A stretch of 9,961 bases of DNA, from assembly GCA_900548135.1 (NCBI GenBank), contig URJC01000070.1:1-9961 (forward strand). Direction: 5' to 3'. The notes below the pieces were generated by a model. That model worked only from the letters and a program-made list of their open reading frames with translations, had not been told where the DNA came from and did no database searches. Origin of the DNA: an uncultured Odoribacter sp. GTDB taxonomy: Bacteria > Bacteroidota > Bacteroidia > Bacteroidales > Marinifilaceae. The translations under genes and the position numbers were made by a program. Positions 1-7,999 of the stretch are shown in pieces. Numbering within the stretch: position 1 is the first letter of the stretch; every line of letters begins with the position of its first letter.

Positions 1-513
1 AACAGCCATTACGATAATTACCACTCCCGGTAATACTGTACCCAAGAGGAACCCCTGACTGGTGATACGCGAAATTAAAGAAGTTCCCCGAAAAGTCAAC
101 CAGGTAGCCAACCAATACATACCGATAGAGAAGAGCCCGACAAACAATCCGTTTTGCGAAAGGTCCGGTTTTCCGATCATGTAGGCAATGGCAGCGGCAG
201 CGAAGCCTAAAACAGTAGGATACCAAACTACATTTTGAATCCATTGCAGAAAGATCGCTGTAAATCCCATTTTCCGGTTAAAAGCTTCCTTCACCCAAGT
301 ATACACCCCACCTCCTCTATCAGCAAAAGCACTACCTAATTCGGCAGCAACAAAAGCCGCAGGAATTAAAAATAAAAAAGTAGCAAAGAAAATATAGAAA
401 AACATAGTTAATTCTTCCTGTGCCATCATCGGTAATCCCCGAAGACTAATCACAGCAGCTGAAGTCATCAGTGCCAGTTGCCAGGTGGAAATGTATTTTG
501 TTCCTTTTCCCAT
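1..513 (-). CDS. APC-family amino acid permease, glutamate/GABA antiporter-like (C-terminus cut off by window edge)
   Basis: This is an inner-membrane amino acid transporter of the APC superfamily, most like GadC-type glutamate/gamma-aminobutyrate antiporters. Only the first 171 residues lie in the window; the frame is open to position 1. The product starts MGKGTKYISTWQLALM. It has a first membrane helix with the interrupted segment ISLRGLPMMAQEELT (about residues 22-36), a second helix ending IPAAFVAAELGSA, the loop motif DRGGGVYTWVKEAF (about 63-76) that matches the EGGVFAWV region of GadC, and further helices after it. The ATG at 511-513 is chosen because the APC N-terminus begins at this point. 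It is divergent from the Na+/H+ antiporter gene, with 242 bp between the starts. Membership of the family is clear. The substrate is inferred, and other amino acid exchangers of the family are possible. Confidence 0.88.
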   Translation of the reverse strand, partial: MGKGTKYISTWQLALMTSAAVISLRGLPMMAQEELTMFFYIFFATFLFLIPAAFVAAELGSAFADRGGGVYTWVKEAFNRKMGFTAIFLQWIQNVVWYPTVLGFAAAAIAYMIGKPDLSQNGLFVGLFSIGMYWLATWLTFRGTSLISRITSQGFLLGTVLPGVVIIVMAV

Positions 514-563
514 AGTAAGATAAATTAAAATGATGCTCTTCCTACTAACGTAAGGTTATTAAT

Positions 564-571
564 CAAAGTTT
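564..571 (-). promoter_or_regulatory. Possible -7 box for the amino acid permease
   Basis: Read on the minus strand this is AAACTTTG, one mismatch from the Bacteroidota -7 consensus TAnnTTTG. It lies about 50 bases before the permease ATG, in an AT-rich leader. I see no clear TTTG at the -33 position, so this is weak. Confidence 0.22.
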
Positions 572-726
572 CATTTTAATATTTTTTAAATTTTTATCTG
601 TTTTTTTGCCGGATATACAGATTTTAAACTGCCTGACAATTTATCTAAATACCGGCCCACTAGTAATCACTACCCATTAATGATTCATCGTTATGGATAA
701 TTTTAAAACAGGTCTCAAAATTTTCC

Positions 727-734
727 TACCTTTG
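727..734 (+). promoter_or_regulatory. Bacteroidota-type -7 promoter box for nhaC
   Basis: TACCTTTG is an exact match to the TAnnTTTG -7 element used by the primary sigma factor of Bacteroides and relatives. It ends 21 bases before the nhaC ATG, which would give a leader of roughly 15 bases. The -33 element is poor: only a T-rich TTTT at 701-704, with slightly long spacing. No Shine-Dalgarno sequence is seen between box and start, which is normal for this phylum. Confidence 0.6.
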
Positions 735-755
735 CAGTCAATAAAAGATTAACCT

Positions 756-2147
756 ATGGAAAACACACCCAAGCCTTCTTTCTTAGCTCTAAGTCCATTA
801 TTCATTTTTCTGGGCGTATATTTAATCACCTCCATCATTGTCAATGATTTTTACAAAGTACCTATTACAGTTGCTTTTCTGATCTCTTCACTGGCAGCCA
901 TAGTTATGACCACTCATTTGCCACTGTCCGAACGAATCAGCCATTTTTCGGGAGGAGCCTCTGATAAAAATATTCTTTTGATGATCTGGATTTTTATTCT
1001 GGCAGGAGCTTTTGCCCAATCAGCAAAAGCCATGGGAGCAATTGATGCCACCGTGAACCTGACCCTGCATATCCTTCCTGACAACCTGTTACTGGCCGGT
1101 ATCTTCATTGCGGCCTGCTTCATTTCTCTCTCTGTGGGTACGTCTGTTGGTACCATTGTTGCGTTAACACCTGTAGCAGTTGGAATTGCAGAGAAAACAG
1201 GTATAGAACTTCCTTACATGGTTGCGATCGTCATCGGAGGGGCTTTTTTCGGAGACAATCTTTCTTTTATTTCAGACACCACTATTGCAGCCACCAAAAC
1301 CCAGGGATGTGAAATGCGGGATAAATTCAAGGTAAACAGCCTGATTGTCATGCCTGCCGCCATCCTATTATTAATTTATTACGTTTTTGCAGGTATACAA
1401 ATACAGGCTCCGGCCCAAGTTACCCCGGTAGAATGGATAAAAGTATTTCCCTATCTGATCGTATTGGGAACAGCTTTGGCAGGAATAAATGTGATGGTTG
1501 TTCTATTTCTGGGGCTTCTCACTTCCGGTATTATTGGGATAGGAACTTCCGGTTTCGGCTTTTTCGACTGGTTTGCTGCCATGGGAAACGGAATCACCGG
1601 AATGGGTGAATTGATTATCATCACTTTATTGGCCGGAGGAATGCTGGAAATGATCCGTTACAACGGAGGTATCGACTTTATTATCAACAAACTCACCCGC
1701 AAAGTAAACTCCAAACGTGCCGGTGAACTAAGCATTGCCGGCCTCGTATGTCTTGCCAATCTTTGCACAGCCAATAACACCATTGCCGTAATCACTATCG
1801 GCCCCATAGCCCGAAAGATTGCGGAGAAATTCGACATTGACCGTCGTAAATCTGCCAGTATTTTAGATACTTTTTCCTGTTTTATACAAGGCATAATCCC
1901 CTATGGAGCCCAAATGCTGATGGCAGCAGGATTAGCTGCCATCTCTCCCCTCTCTGTCATCCGTTATCTCTATTATCCGGTTAGCCATTTTATTCCGGTA
2001 TCCCCGAAAATATTCCTAAAAAAGAAATTTCCCCAAAATCAGGAATCCGACTTTGGGAAAATTTTTCCAGCCAGCAGGCATCCTCTCATTCAATTCATCC
2101 CACCCCCCAAAACTTTTGCATATTCAGCCAGAGCAATCTTATATTGA
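756..2147 (+). CDS. nhaC: NhaC-family Na+/H+ antiporter with a frameshifted C-terminus
   Basis: This is an inner-membrane sodium/proton antiporter that helps keep internal pH and sodium in balance. The NhaC signature GGAFFGDNLSFISDTT lies at residues 161-176 (acidic D167 and D174). Further family segments are GAFAQSAKAMGAIDATVN (about 84-101), SVGTSVGTIVALTPV (126-140), ANLCTANNTIAVIT and IIPYGAQMLMAAG (P382). About ten hydrophobic helices are visible. After YLYYP (P408) the family likeness stops: residues 409-463 are a polar tail unlike a membrane helix. In another frame the usual ending LAILFRYPRKYS follows directly and stops at 2017-2019. As I recall the family, about eight residues are also missing at the junction, so a deletion of about 23 bases is likely. 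The annotated frame therefore reads across the terminator and overlaps the end of the convergent channel gene by 58 bases. The last helix is lost, so function is uncertain. Confidence 0.87.
   Translation: MENTPKPSFLALSPLFIFLGVYLITSIIVNDFYKVPITVAFLISSLAAIVMTTHLPLSERISHFSGGASDKNILLMIWIFILAGAFAQSAKAMGAIDATVNLTLHILPDNLLLAGIFIAACFISLSVGTSVGTIVALTPVAVGIAEKTGIELPYMVAIVIGGAFFGDNLSFISDTTIAATKTQGCEMRDKFKVNSLIVMPAAILLLIYYVFAGIQIQAPAQVTPVEWIKVFPYLIVLGTALAGINVMVVLFLGLLTSGIIGIGTSGFGFFDWFAAMGNGITGMGELIIITLLAGGMLEMIRYNGGIDFIINKLTRKVNSKRAGELSIAGLVCLANLCTANNTIAVITIGPIARKIAEKFDIDRRKSASILDTFSCFIQGIIPYGAQMLMAAGLAAISPLSVIRYLYYPVSHFIPVSPKIFLKKKFPQNQESDFGKIFPASRHPLIQFIPPPKTFAYSARAILY
2020..2066. terminator. Bidirectional intrinsic terminator between nhaC and the efflux operon
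   Basis: The arms 2025-2037 (AAATTTCCCCAAA) and 2052-2064 (TTTGGGAAAATTT) pair at 12 of 13 positions around a 14-base loop. The one mismatch in plus-strand RNA (C-A) becomes a G-U wobble in minus-strand RNA. T tracts follow on both sides: TTTTT at 2062-2066 for plus-strand transcripts and the complement of AAAAAA (2018-2023) for minus-strand ones. It begins right after the ancestral nhaC stop (2017-2019) and lies 24 bases beyond the channel gene stop, as expected between convergent genes. The stem has only three G-C pairs. Confidence 0.7.
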
Positions 2148-3367
2148 TAATTTACGGATACCACATTCGTATAGGCCTGCAACCAGCTCACCTGTGCAGA
2201 AAGTACATCCAGGATCGGTAATCTCCCCTCATTATAACTAAACGTATTCAATGACAAATTATCCTTTGCTATATCCAATGAGGAATAAACAATCTCTAAT
2301 TTCTTTGCAATCTCAGTCACATTTACCCAGGCATTATTCAATTCTTTACTCACCTGATCCTCTAACTTGCTCCTTTCCAACTCCATTGTTTCCTCCTGAG
2401 TTTTACTTATCCGCACATTTTGCCTTTTTTCTCCCCAATGAAAAACCGGAATATTCACCTGAGCATAGGCGGTAGTCGCCCATTTCGCTTTTCCGTCAAT
2501 ATTTATCAGGGTGGTTCCGTACTTTTCCTTCACGCCAACCACCAGTTGCGGCAAAAATTTGGAGCGGGTCAAACCGGTCTGCATTCTAGCAACTTCAATT
2601 TCCATGATCGCAGCCTGATAGTCTGCTCTCTTTTCCAAAGCTTTCTCCAAACCTTCCTGCTTAGGTGTCCACAACACTTTTTGAATGGAATCAGTCAACA
2701 CTATTTCCATATCAGGATTGTTTCCCATCATAATATTCAAAGACTGCAAAGCAATCTTATAATTCATTGCAGTAGTATTCAATTGTAATTCAGCTTCTTT
2801 CAATCTGTTTTGCACCATCAGTAAATCCGTCTTACTAATAGCACCTTCTTCAAAACGCTTATTTACAATACCATACAACTCGGTTACCAATTGCACATAC
2901 TGCTGGGATAATTGAAATAAATCCTTATTCGCAGCAACAGTCCAATAGCTCACATCAGCAGCATAAATCATATTATCAACCGTATGTTCTACCACCAATT
3001 GTGCTATTGCATGCTGCAATTTAGCAACATGATACTGTTTCCGCACAGTACTACCGGAATACAAATTTTGTACGACCCCAGCTTCTACTCCATAATTATC
3101 ATGTTTCAAGTCAGTACCCGGAAAAAATTCTATCGTTTCTATTTGATAAGAATAATTGCCGGCAGCATCCACTTTCGGAAAAAAACCGGTTTTAATACTC
3201 TTTAAAGAATATAAAGCTCCATCTACAGCCTGCCGGGATTTTTGTATATCCTGATTATATTCCAACACTTTGGAACGATATTGTTCTATGGACAAAGTCT
3301 GCGCAAACAAAACACTTACCCCGAATACCATTCCGATGACTAAATATATCTTTTTCATTTCAAACAT
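2090..3367 (-). CDS. TolC-family outer-membrane efflux channel
   Basis: This is the outer-membrane duct of the tripartite pump, exporting substrates that the inner-membrane RND protein captures. A signal peptide is visible (MKKIYLVIGMVFGVSVLFAQ, with cleavage probably near the FA-Q junction). The mature protein is mostly long amphipathic helices with the two-repeat layout of the OEP family: repeat one about residues 30-220 (SIEQYRSKVLEYNQDIQKSR, and KRFEEGAISKTDLLMVQNRL), repeat two about 235-420 (GLTRSKFLPQLVVGVKEKYG, and FSYNEGRLPILDVLSAQ). Length (425) is normal. The ATG at 3365-3367 gives MFEMKK; the in-frame ATG at 3356-3358 begins the signal peptide as MKK and is an equally good or better start. 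It is the last gene of the operon, starting 15 bases after the pump gene stop. Confidence 0.9.
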   Translation of the reverse strand: MFEMKKIYLVIGMVFGVSVLFAQTLSIEQYRSKVLEYNQDIQKSRQAVDGALYSLKSIKTGFFPKVDAAGNYSYQIETIEFFPGTDLKHDNYGVEAGVVQNLYSGSTVRKQYHVAKLQHAIAQLVVEHTVDNMIYAADVSYWTVAANKDLFQLSQQYVQLVTELYGIVNKRFEEGAISKTDLLMVQNRLKEAELQLNTTAMNYKIALQSLNIMMGNNPDMEIVLTDSIQKVLWTPKQEGLEKALEKRADYQAAIMEIEVARMQTGLTRSKFLPQLVVGVKEKYGTTLINIDGKAKWATTAYAQVNIPVFHWGEKRQNVRISKTQEETMELERSKLEDQVSKELNNAWVNVTEIAKKLEIVYSSLDIAKDNLSLNTFSYNEGRLPILDVLSAQVSWLQAYTNVVSVNYQYKIALAEYAKVLGGGMN

Positions 3368-3382
3368 TTGAATCTATTTCTT

Positions 3383-6300
3383 TTATTCCTCATGTGTCAT
3401 TTTTACCGGAGTATCTGTCACCTTCACCCTGAATAGCAAACTATAGGTAACAGGCAACACGAAAATAGTCAGTAAACTGGCCACCAATAAACCACCCATG
3501 ATACAGGCTGCCATTCCCCCGAACATCGCATCAAATAACAAAGGCAACATCCCCAGAATAGTCGTGCCTGAAGCCATGCTCACCGGTACAATTCTCGACT
3601 TTGTGGCTTCGATGACCGCTTCCAGACGCGGTGTCCCCTTAGCTTCTTCTATACCGATCTGATCAACCAATACAATGGCATTTTTGATATTCATTCCTAT
3701 CAATCCTAAAACTCCCAAAATGGCAAAGAAATCAAGCATTTTCCCTGTCACAGCCAATCCAAATACCACTCCGATAAAAATCAAAGGTACCATCAACAAA
3801 ATGATGGTAGGCTTTCGGTAAGTCTTAAACAAAAACAACAAAACCATAAACATCAATATAAAGGTCAAAGGTAAATTAGCAGCCATTGCAGAGTTGGATT
3901 CTTCCTGTGTTTCATCTTCCCCAAATACCTTCATCCGGTAGCCTTGCGGCAAAACCATTTCCTCCTGCAATGCTTTCTTCACCTGTGTAAAGGCAGCCAT
4001 CGTGTTAGCTCCTCGTTTAGAATCACATTGCGCCATCATCACTTTTTCCCGGTTATACCGTTTAATCACATTGTAATTATAGTTGAAAGCAAAACTATCA
4101 ACCACCTGCGCCAACGGAACAGCATATCCTGATTGCGAGAAAACCGGCAGGGTTCTCATATTGTCAATTCCCGAATATTCAATGTTATCCTCCTTCAATA
4201 GGATCGGCATAAACAGATCCTTCTCCCGATAATCGCCCAATGCCAATCCATTCGTAGCAATCTTCAACGCATAAGCTACAGCCTGACGAGTAATCCCCAA
4301 ACGTTGTCCCCTTTCCTGGGAATAAGCAGGCTCCCAGACAGGTACTTTATTTCCCCAGCTATTTTTCACATCTGTTGCCATATCACACCTCCGCATAATC
4401 GCCATTGCCTTTTCTGTCAACAGAGTCAACGTATCAATATTATCACCGATAAATCCGAATTCTATATTCGCCTCTACAGCCGGAGATAACTTGAACAGAG
4501 AAGCCCGGATTAAAATATTCGGGTAATTCTCGCGTACATATTCATTCAGACGGGCTTCGACAGCTGCCGTATACTTCTTATCTTTTACCTCCACCAGCAA
4601 ATTTCCAAAATTAGATTTAGGTCCGAAAGAAGTACTAGCCAAATAATAACGTAAAGGAGAACTTCCATAGGTTCCGGACACATTTACCACTTCTTCCTGT
4701 TGCATCAGGAAGTCTTCAATTTTTCCCATATCCCGTTCTGTTTCACGGATACTATATCCTTCAGGCAAAAAGCAATCAGCCCGGAAATAAGGCTTATCCA
4801 TATTGGGGAAAAAGTTCTGAGGCAATAAACCCATCACCACTAATGACACCATAAACAAGCCAATCATCACCATCAGGGTAATCACTTTATAACGAATTAA
4901 AAAGCGTAAAAAGTGGCCGAACTTATGATAAAAAGGTTTGTCATACGGATCTTTTCCAGCCTCTCCATCACCTTCCTTCAGAATAAAATTACCAAAAACA
5001 GTAGTTTGTGCCAAAGCCAACACCCAACTCAACAACAAAGAGACAGCCAATACAATAAACAAAGGCTTAATCATCTCAGCTACGGACGATTGAGCTAAAT
5101 ACAAAGGAAGAAAAGAAAAGACTGCGATCATAGTAGCTCCTAACAATCCCCATTGCGGAATAGTTGCTCCGTCAATCAACGCTTGCCGGCGACGGACTCC
5201 TCGTTTGATTGCAATCTGTGCATTATCGGTCACCACAATAGCATTATCGACCAACATCCCCATGGCAATAATAAAAGCCGCCAGGGAAGTCCGGTTCAGT
5301 CCAACACCCATGAACTGCATAATCAACAAAGTCCCCCCAATACAAAATATCAACGAACTACCGATCAGCAATCCAGCCCGTACTCCCATGACAATCAAAA
5401 TAATAAAAATAACAATCAGCACAGACTCGATTAAATTCAGGATGAAGCCATTATTCGCCTCCCTGGCAATCTGATCTTCCGGATACAAGGAAAGTATTTC
5501 TATTCCAATGGGCATTTGCTGTTCCAATTGGGCTAGTTTCAGACGCACGGCATCTCCGGCTTTCACCACATCATAATCCGGAGCGGTAGACACCCCTATC
5601 CCAATGGCACGTTTCCCATTTACACGGATTAACGTACTGGGCGGTTCCAGATATCCTTTTTCAATGATGGCAATATCTCCCAAACGAATCTGCTGGCCTG
5701 TCTGAGTGGATATTAATTGGTTCCGGATATCGGTCAGATTTTTATAAGTTCCTTCAGCCAGTACCTTTAACTGAATATTTCCCGCTTTCTTTTCTCCGGT
5801 ATTGATCAAAGAGTTCTGCGACTTAATGGTTTGCATTAATGAATTCAGGTTAATTCCTGAATTCGCCAGTTTCGACATTGAAATAAAGACATTCACCACC
5901 TCTGTCTGTTCTCCAAACAAAGCGACTTTCTGTACCCCTTCAATAGTCACCAATTCTGTTTTCAACCGTTGTCCCCATTCCCGAAGGTCATGATAACTGA
6001 ATCCTTCATCAGCAGTAAGGGAAAAGTAAATACCAAATACATCCCCAAAATCATCCGACACTTTGATCGTGGATGCCCCCTGAGGTAATTGCGACTGTAC
6101 ATTCAACACTTTCCGCCTCAACTCATCCCACATCTGCGGCATTTCTTCGGGAGGCGTCGCCGGACTCAGTTCGATATTGATTTTCGACATTCCATAGTAA
6201 GAATCCGATTTAATTTTGTATACCCGGCGCATAGACTGTATCTCCCGTTCTATCGGCTCAGTAACCAACTCTTCCACCTCCTGGGGAGAAGCACCAGGAT

Positions 6301-6451
6301 ATTGGGTAATCAATACTGCCGTTTTTATCACAAAAGGAGAGTCTTCCTTTTTTCCTAAAGATCCGAAAGACAATACCCCTCCGATGATCATAACAACCAG
6401 AAAGAAATAAATGATTTTTGGATAATCCAATGAATACTTAGCTATATTCAT
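3383..6451 (-). CDS. RND-family efflux pump, inner-membrane permease (HAE1/AcrB-like)
   Basis: This proton-driven exporter takes drugs or other amphiphilic compounds from the periplasm or membrane and passes them to the channel. It has 1022 residues, normal for AcrB-type pumps, with TM1 at about 13-32, a first periplasmic loop (QYPGASPQEVEELVTEPIE, about 49-67), helices 2-6 (about 335-480), a second periplasmic loop from about 545, and a C-terminal helix bundle. TM4 carries GMLVDNAIVVTDNA with D402 followed by N403; TM10 carries MNIKNAIVLVD with K923. These are the proton-relay positions (AcrB D407/D408 and K940). The lack of the GLIVDGAVVIVEN-type motif argues against a CzcA/CusA metal pump. 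I chose the ATG at 6449-6451. A longer version needs a TTG at 6458-6460, only two bases from the upstream stop, and adds just three residues. It lies between adaptor and channel genes. The substrate cannot be read from sequence. Confidence 0.94.
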   Translation of the reverse strand: MNIAKYSLDYPKIIYFFLVVMIIGGVLSFGSLGKKEDSPFVIKTAVLITQYPGASPQEVEELVTEPIEREIQSMRRVYKIKSDSYYGMSKINIELSPATPPEEMPQMWDELRRKVLNVQSQLPQGASTIKVSDDFGDVFGIYFSLTADEGFSYHDLREWGQRLKTELVTIEGVQKVALFGEQTEVVNVFISMSKLANSGINLNSLMQTIKSQNSLINTGEKKAGNIQLKVLAEGTYKNLTDIRNQLISTQTGQQIRLGDIAIIEKGYLEPPSTLIRVNGKRAIGIGVSTAPDYDVVKAGDAVRLKLAQLEQQMPIGIEILSLYPEDQIAREANNGFILNLIESVLIVIFIILIVMGVRAGLLIGSSLIFCIGGTLLIMQFMGVGLNRTSLAAFIIAMGMLVDNAIVVTDNAQIAIKRGVRRRQALIDGATIPQWGLLGATMIAVFSFLPLYLAQSSVAEMIKPLFIVLAVSLLLSWVLALAQTTVFGNFILKEGDGEAGKDPYDKPFYHKFGHFLRFLIRYKVITLMVMIGLFMVSLVVMGLLPQNFFPNMDKPYFRADCFLPEGYSIRETERDMGKIEDFLMQQEEVVNVSGTYGSSPLRYYLASTSFGPKSNFGNLLVEVKDKKYTAAVEARLNEYVRENYPNILIRASLFKLSPAVEANIEFGFIGDNIDTLTLLTEKAMAIMRRCDMATDVKNSWGNKVPVWEPAYSQERGQRLGITRQAVAYALKIATNGLALGDYREKDLFMPILLKEDNIEYSGIDNMRTLPVFSQSGYAVPLAQVVDSFAFNYNYNVIKRYNREKVMMAQCDSKRGANTMAAFTQVKKALQEEMVLPQGYRMKVFGEDETQEESNSAMAANLPLTFILMFMVLLFLFKTYRKPTIILLMVPLIFIGVVFGLAVTGKMLDFFAILGVLGLIGMNIKNAIVLVDQIGIEEAKGTPRLEAVIEATKSRIVPVSMASGTTILGMLPLLFDAMFGGMAACIMGGLLVASLLTIFVLPVTYSLLFRVKVTDTPVKMTHEE

Positions 6452-6461
6452 GTGTATCAAT

Positions 6462-7514
6462 TTAATTATTTACAACTGCAACTTTTTGACCTTCTGTGAT
6501 ATAATTCACTCCGGCCACAACAATAACATCATCCGCTTTTAATCCCCCTGTCACCTGTACATTATCAGTCCCAAACAACTGTTCAGCCGTCACCTGCTGA
6601 CGTTTTACTGTCCCATCCGTGCTATTATAGAGCCATACCGACGTTTCATCGGTTTTCAAATCCTTAAACAAAGCACTCAAAGGAACTGAATAACCTTCTC
6701 CTGCCGTATTATCAATACTCAATTTCACCTTACAGGAAAAACCCGGATAAATGTTGTATATATCCCTTCTAAAAGAACTATCTGCAATAGACAAGCGTAC
6801 AGGAATACCACTTCCATCCGGTGAAGCATCCACAAATTCTTTTACCCTGGCTTTAAACCATTTTCCTTTATAAGTATCAAATTCTACTGCTACTTGCATA
6901 GATTCCCGTGTCAAACGTACATTGGTTTCCGGAAGGATAAAACTGACTTCCAGTTTATCCGGATTAACCAACTTTACAATAGACTCACCCGGTTGCACCT
7001 TTTGATAATTTTCCACATACTTCTGTTCTACAAATCCGTCAAAAGGAGCTTTTAACTTGGTATCCGACAAAGTATTTACAGCAGTTTCATAAGCCGACTT
7101 TGCTTTTACATAATTGGCTTCTGCAATCTCATAATCCTGTTTTGAAATAGCCTGCATAGCCAATAACCGTTTATTCCGTTCCATCTGGGATTTCGCTGTA
7201 ATATAGGCCGCCTTATTAGCTTCATATTGTAAATTATAATCCAGCGGATCAACGGCAGCAATCACCATCCCCTTTTTCACTTTCTGACCCGCATCCACAT
7301 TCATCTCCACTAACGGACCGGACACCTTAAAGGCCAACTTACTGTATTCTTCTGCGCCTACCACACCCGTATACATCTTTTGCATAGCACCCAGTGTCTC
7401 AACTTTTACAATACGTACAGGCCGTGGTATGTTCTGATAATTTCCTTTTTTGTTGTCACAGGAAATTCCTAACAAGACACACAAACTTGAAACAATAACT
7501 AATCTCAATTTCAT
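6462..7514 (-). CDS. RND efflux periplasmic adaptor (membrane-fusion lipoprotein)
   Basis: This is the adaptor that links the RND pump to the outer-membrane channel. The N-terminus MKLRLVIVSSLCVLLGISC is a lipoprotein signal with Cys19 as the likely lipidated residue, anchoring it on the periplasmic side. The domains follow the HlyD/AcrA order: first half of the lipoyl domain (about 63-90, with MNVDAGQKVKKGMVIAAVDP), alpha-helical hairpin (about 91-152, SQMERNKRLLAMQAISKQDY), second lipoyl half (about 153-183, TKLKAPFDGFVEQKYVENYQ), beta-barrel (about 186-270) and membrane-proximal domain to residue 350. It is the first gene of the operon. Its stop lies 10 bases before the pump ATG, so the two are almost certainly co-transcribed. 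The start is the ATG at 7512-7514, which directly begins the signal peptide. Confidence 0.93.
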   Translation of the reverse strand: MKLRLVIVSSLCVLLGISCDNKKGNYQNIPRPVRIVKVETLGAMQKMYTGVVGAEEYSKLAFKVSGPLVEMNVDAGQKVKKGMVIAAVDPLDYNLQYEANKAAYITAKSQMERNKRLLAMQAISKQDYEIAEANYVKAKSAYETAVNTLSDTKLKAPFDGFVEQKYVENYQKVQPGESIVKLVNPDKLEVSFILPETNVRLTRESMQVAVEFDTYKGKWFKARVKEFVDASPDGSGIPVRLSIADSSFRRDIYNIYPGFSCKVKLSIDNTAGEGYSVPLSALFKDLKTDETSVWLYNSTDGTVKRQQVTAEQLFGTDNVQVTGGLKADDVIVVAGVNYITEGQKVAVVNN

Positions 7515-7694
7515 GATTGATATTTATTAATTTTAACTTTATTCTACTTTCGTATGCAATTATGCCCCTCTTATACAAAAGATAAGCCAAAGAATCGACT
7601 ATAAAGTTAAAAAATATTTTCAAATATTAAATAAAAAAGAATAAGTACTACTATTTTTCAGTATACGCACTTTTAATAAGAAAAGTTAGAAAAA
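7515..7694. other. AT-rich leader and probable promoter region of the efflux operon
   Basis: This 180 bp stretch upstream of the adaptor gene has no convincing ORF on either strand. It is very AT-rich, as promoter DNA in this phylum usually is. No regulator gene (TetR, AraC, two-component) flanks the operon within the window. Confidence 0.5.
7570..7586 (-). promoter_or_regulatory. Possible -7 box inside a short inverted repeat, upstream of the efflux operon
   Basis: The minus strand reads CTTATCTTTTGTATAAG. Within it TATCTTTTG (7576-7584) differs from TAnnTTTG by one extra base. The flanks CTTAT and ATAAG form a 5-bp inverted repeat over a 7-base spacer, which could be an operator over the promoter. 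The site is 56 bases or more before the adaptor ATG. Both signals are weak in such AT-rich DNA. Confidence 0.22.
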
Positions 7695-7925
7695 TCACCA
7701 CACAACCAATTCACACAATTCAATATAATCAGCAACAAAAAACATCCGGTTGTACTCACTTTCAACCCGAAAAGGTAAATTTACAATTCCGGATTTATGA
7801 CAATATTGAAATAAAGACCGGAATTGTCCTTCAACTGCAACAGCAATAGAAATACCACCGATTAAACTTATCAGCGTCATTTTTTCCCCGCTAACAGCCA
7901 AGGTCACCGGACGGGCAATAATCAA
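7695..7925 (-). CDS. Possible small protein of unknown function (76 residues, TTG start)
   Basis: I do not recognise this ORF. From a TTG at 7923-7925 it reads LIIARPVTLAVSGEKMTLIS, then a hydrophobic stretch (SLIGGISIAVAV, about residues 20-31) and a mixed C-terminal half (FQYCHKSGIVNLPFRVESEY, and YIELCELVVW at the end). Codon choice resembles the neighbours (CGG, CCG and TCC-GGA are common). The frame is open upstream to a TAA at 7992-7994, but there is no ATG before residue 16. The absence of an ATG and of any family match makes it doubtful. It could be a real small gene, a gene remnant or chance. It follows the exonuclease gene on the same strand, with 74 bases between, and has a promoter-like box before it. 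Confidence 0.33.
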   Translation of the reverse strand: MIIARPVTLAVSGEKMTLISLIGGISIAVAVEGQFRSLFQYCHKSGIVNLPFRVESEYNRMFFVADYIELCELVVW

Positions 7926-7978
7926 TGTTTGATAGTGTGACAGATCAGCTGTTAAAAAATCAGGGCTTACAAAAGTTA

Positions 7979-7986
7979 CAAAATTA
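7979..7986 (-). promoter_or_regulatory. Candidate -7 box downstream of the exonuclease gene
   Basis: Read on the minus strand this is TAATTTTG, an exact TAnnTTTG match. A TTTG that could serve as the -33 element lies at 8009-8012, 22 bases upstream, which is slightly long. A second, imperfect box (TAACTTTTG, 7970-7978) follows. A start here would drive the small ORF at 7695-7925, or the efflux operon through a long leader. Confidence 0.35.
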
Positions 7987-7999
7987 CAGTGTTATTAAA

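Noticed and set aside
608..656. GCCGG/CCGGC inverted repeat in the gap between the permease and nhaC
   Set aside because: It is only a 5-bp stem around a 39-base loop with no T tract placement that fits a terminator. The flanking genes are divergent, so no terminator is expected.
674..696. Imperfect inverted repeat CCATTAA...TTATGG upstream of the nhaC promoter
   Set aside because: It needs a bulge, has few G-C pairs and no recognised operator pattern, so chance is likely in AT-rich DNA.
2053..2788. Overlapping plus-strand ORFs across the tolC-like gene
   Set aside because: These low-complexity antisense shadows are rich in His, Ser and Phe, lying over a well-supported minus-strand gene.
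5153..5474. Plus-strand ORFs of 89-93 codons antisense to the RND pump gene
   Set aside because: They are rich in Asn, Ser, Thr, Gln and Ile as expected from the complement of a membrane protein gene, and have no recognisable domain. The minus-strand pump frame explains this DNA fully.
3383..6451. Heavy-metal (CzcA/CusA) type pump
   Set aside because: The TM4 motif GMLVDNAIVVTDNA fits the HAE1 drug-efflux group, not the metal pumps, and there is no methionine or histidine cluster suggesting metal binding.
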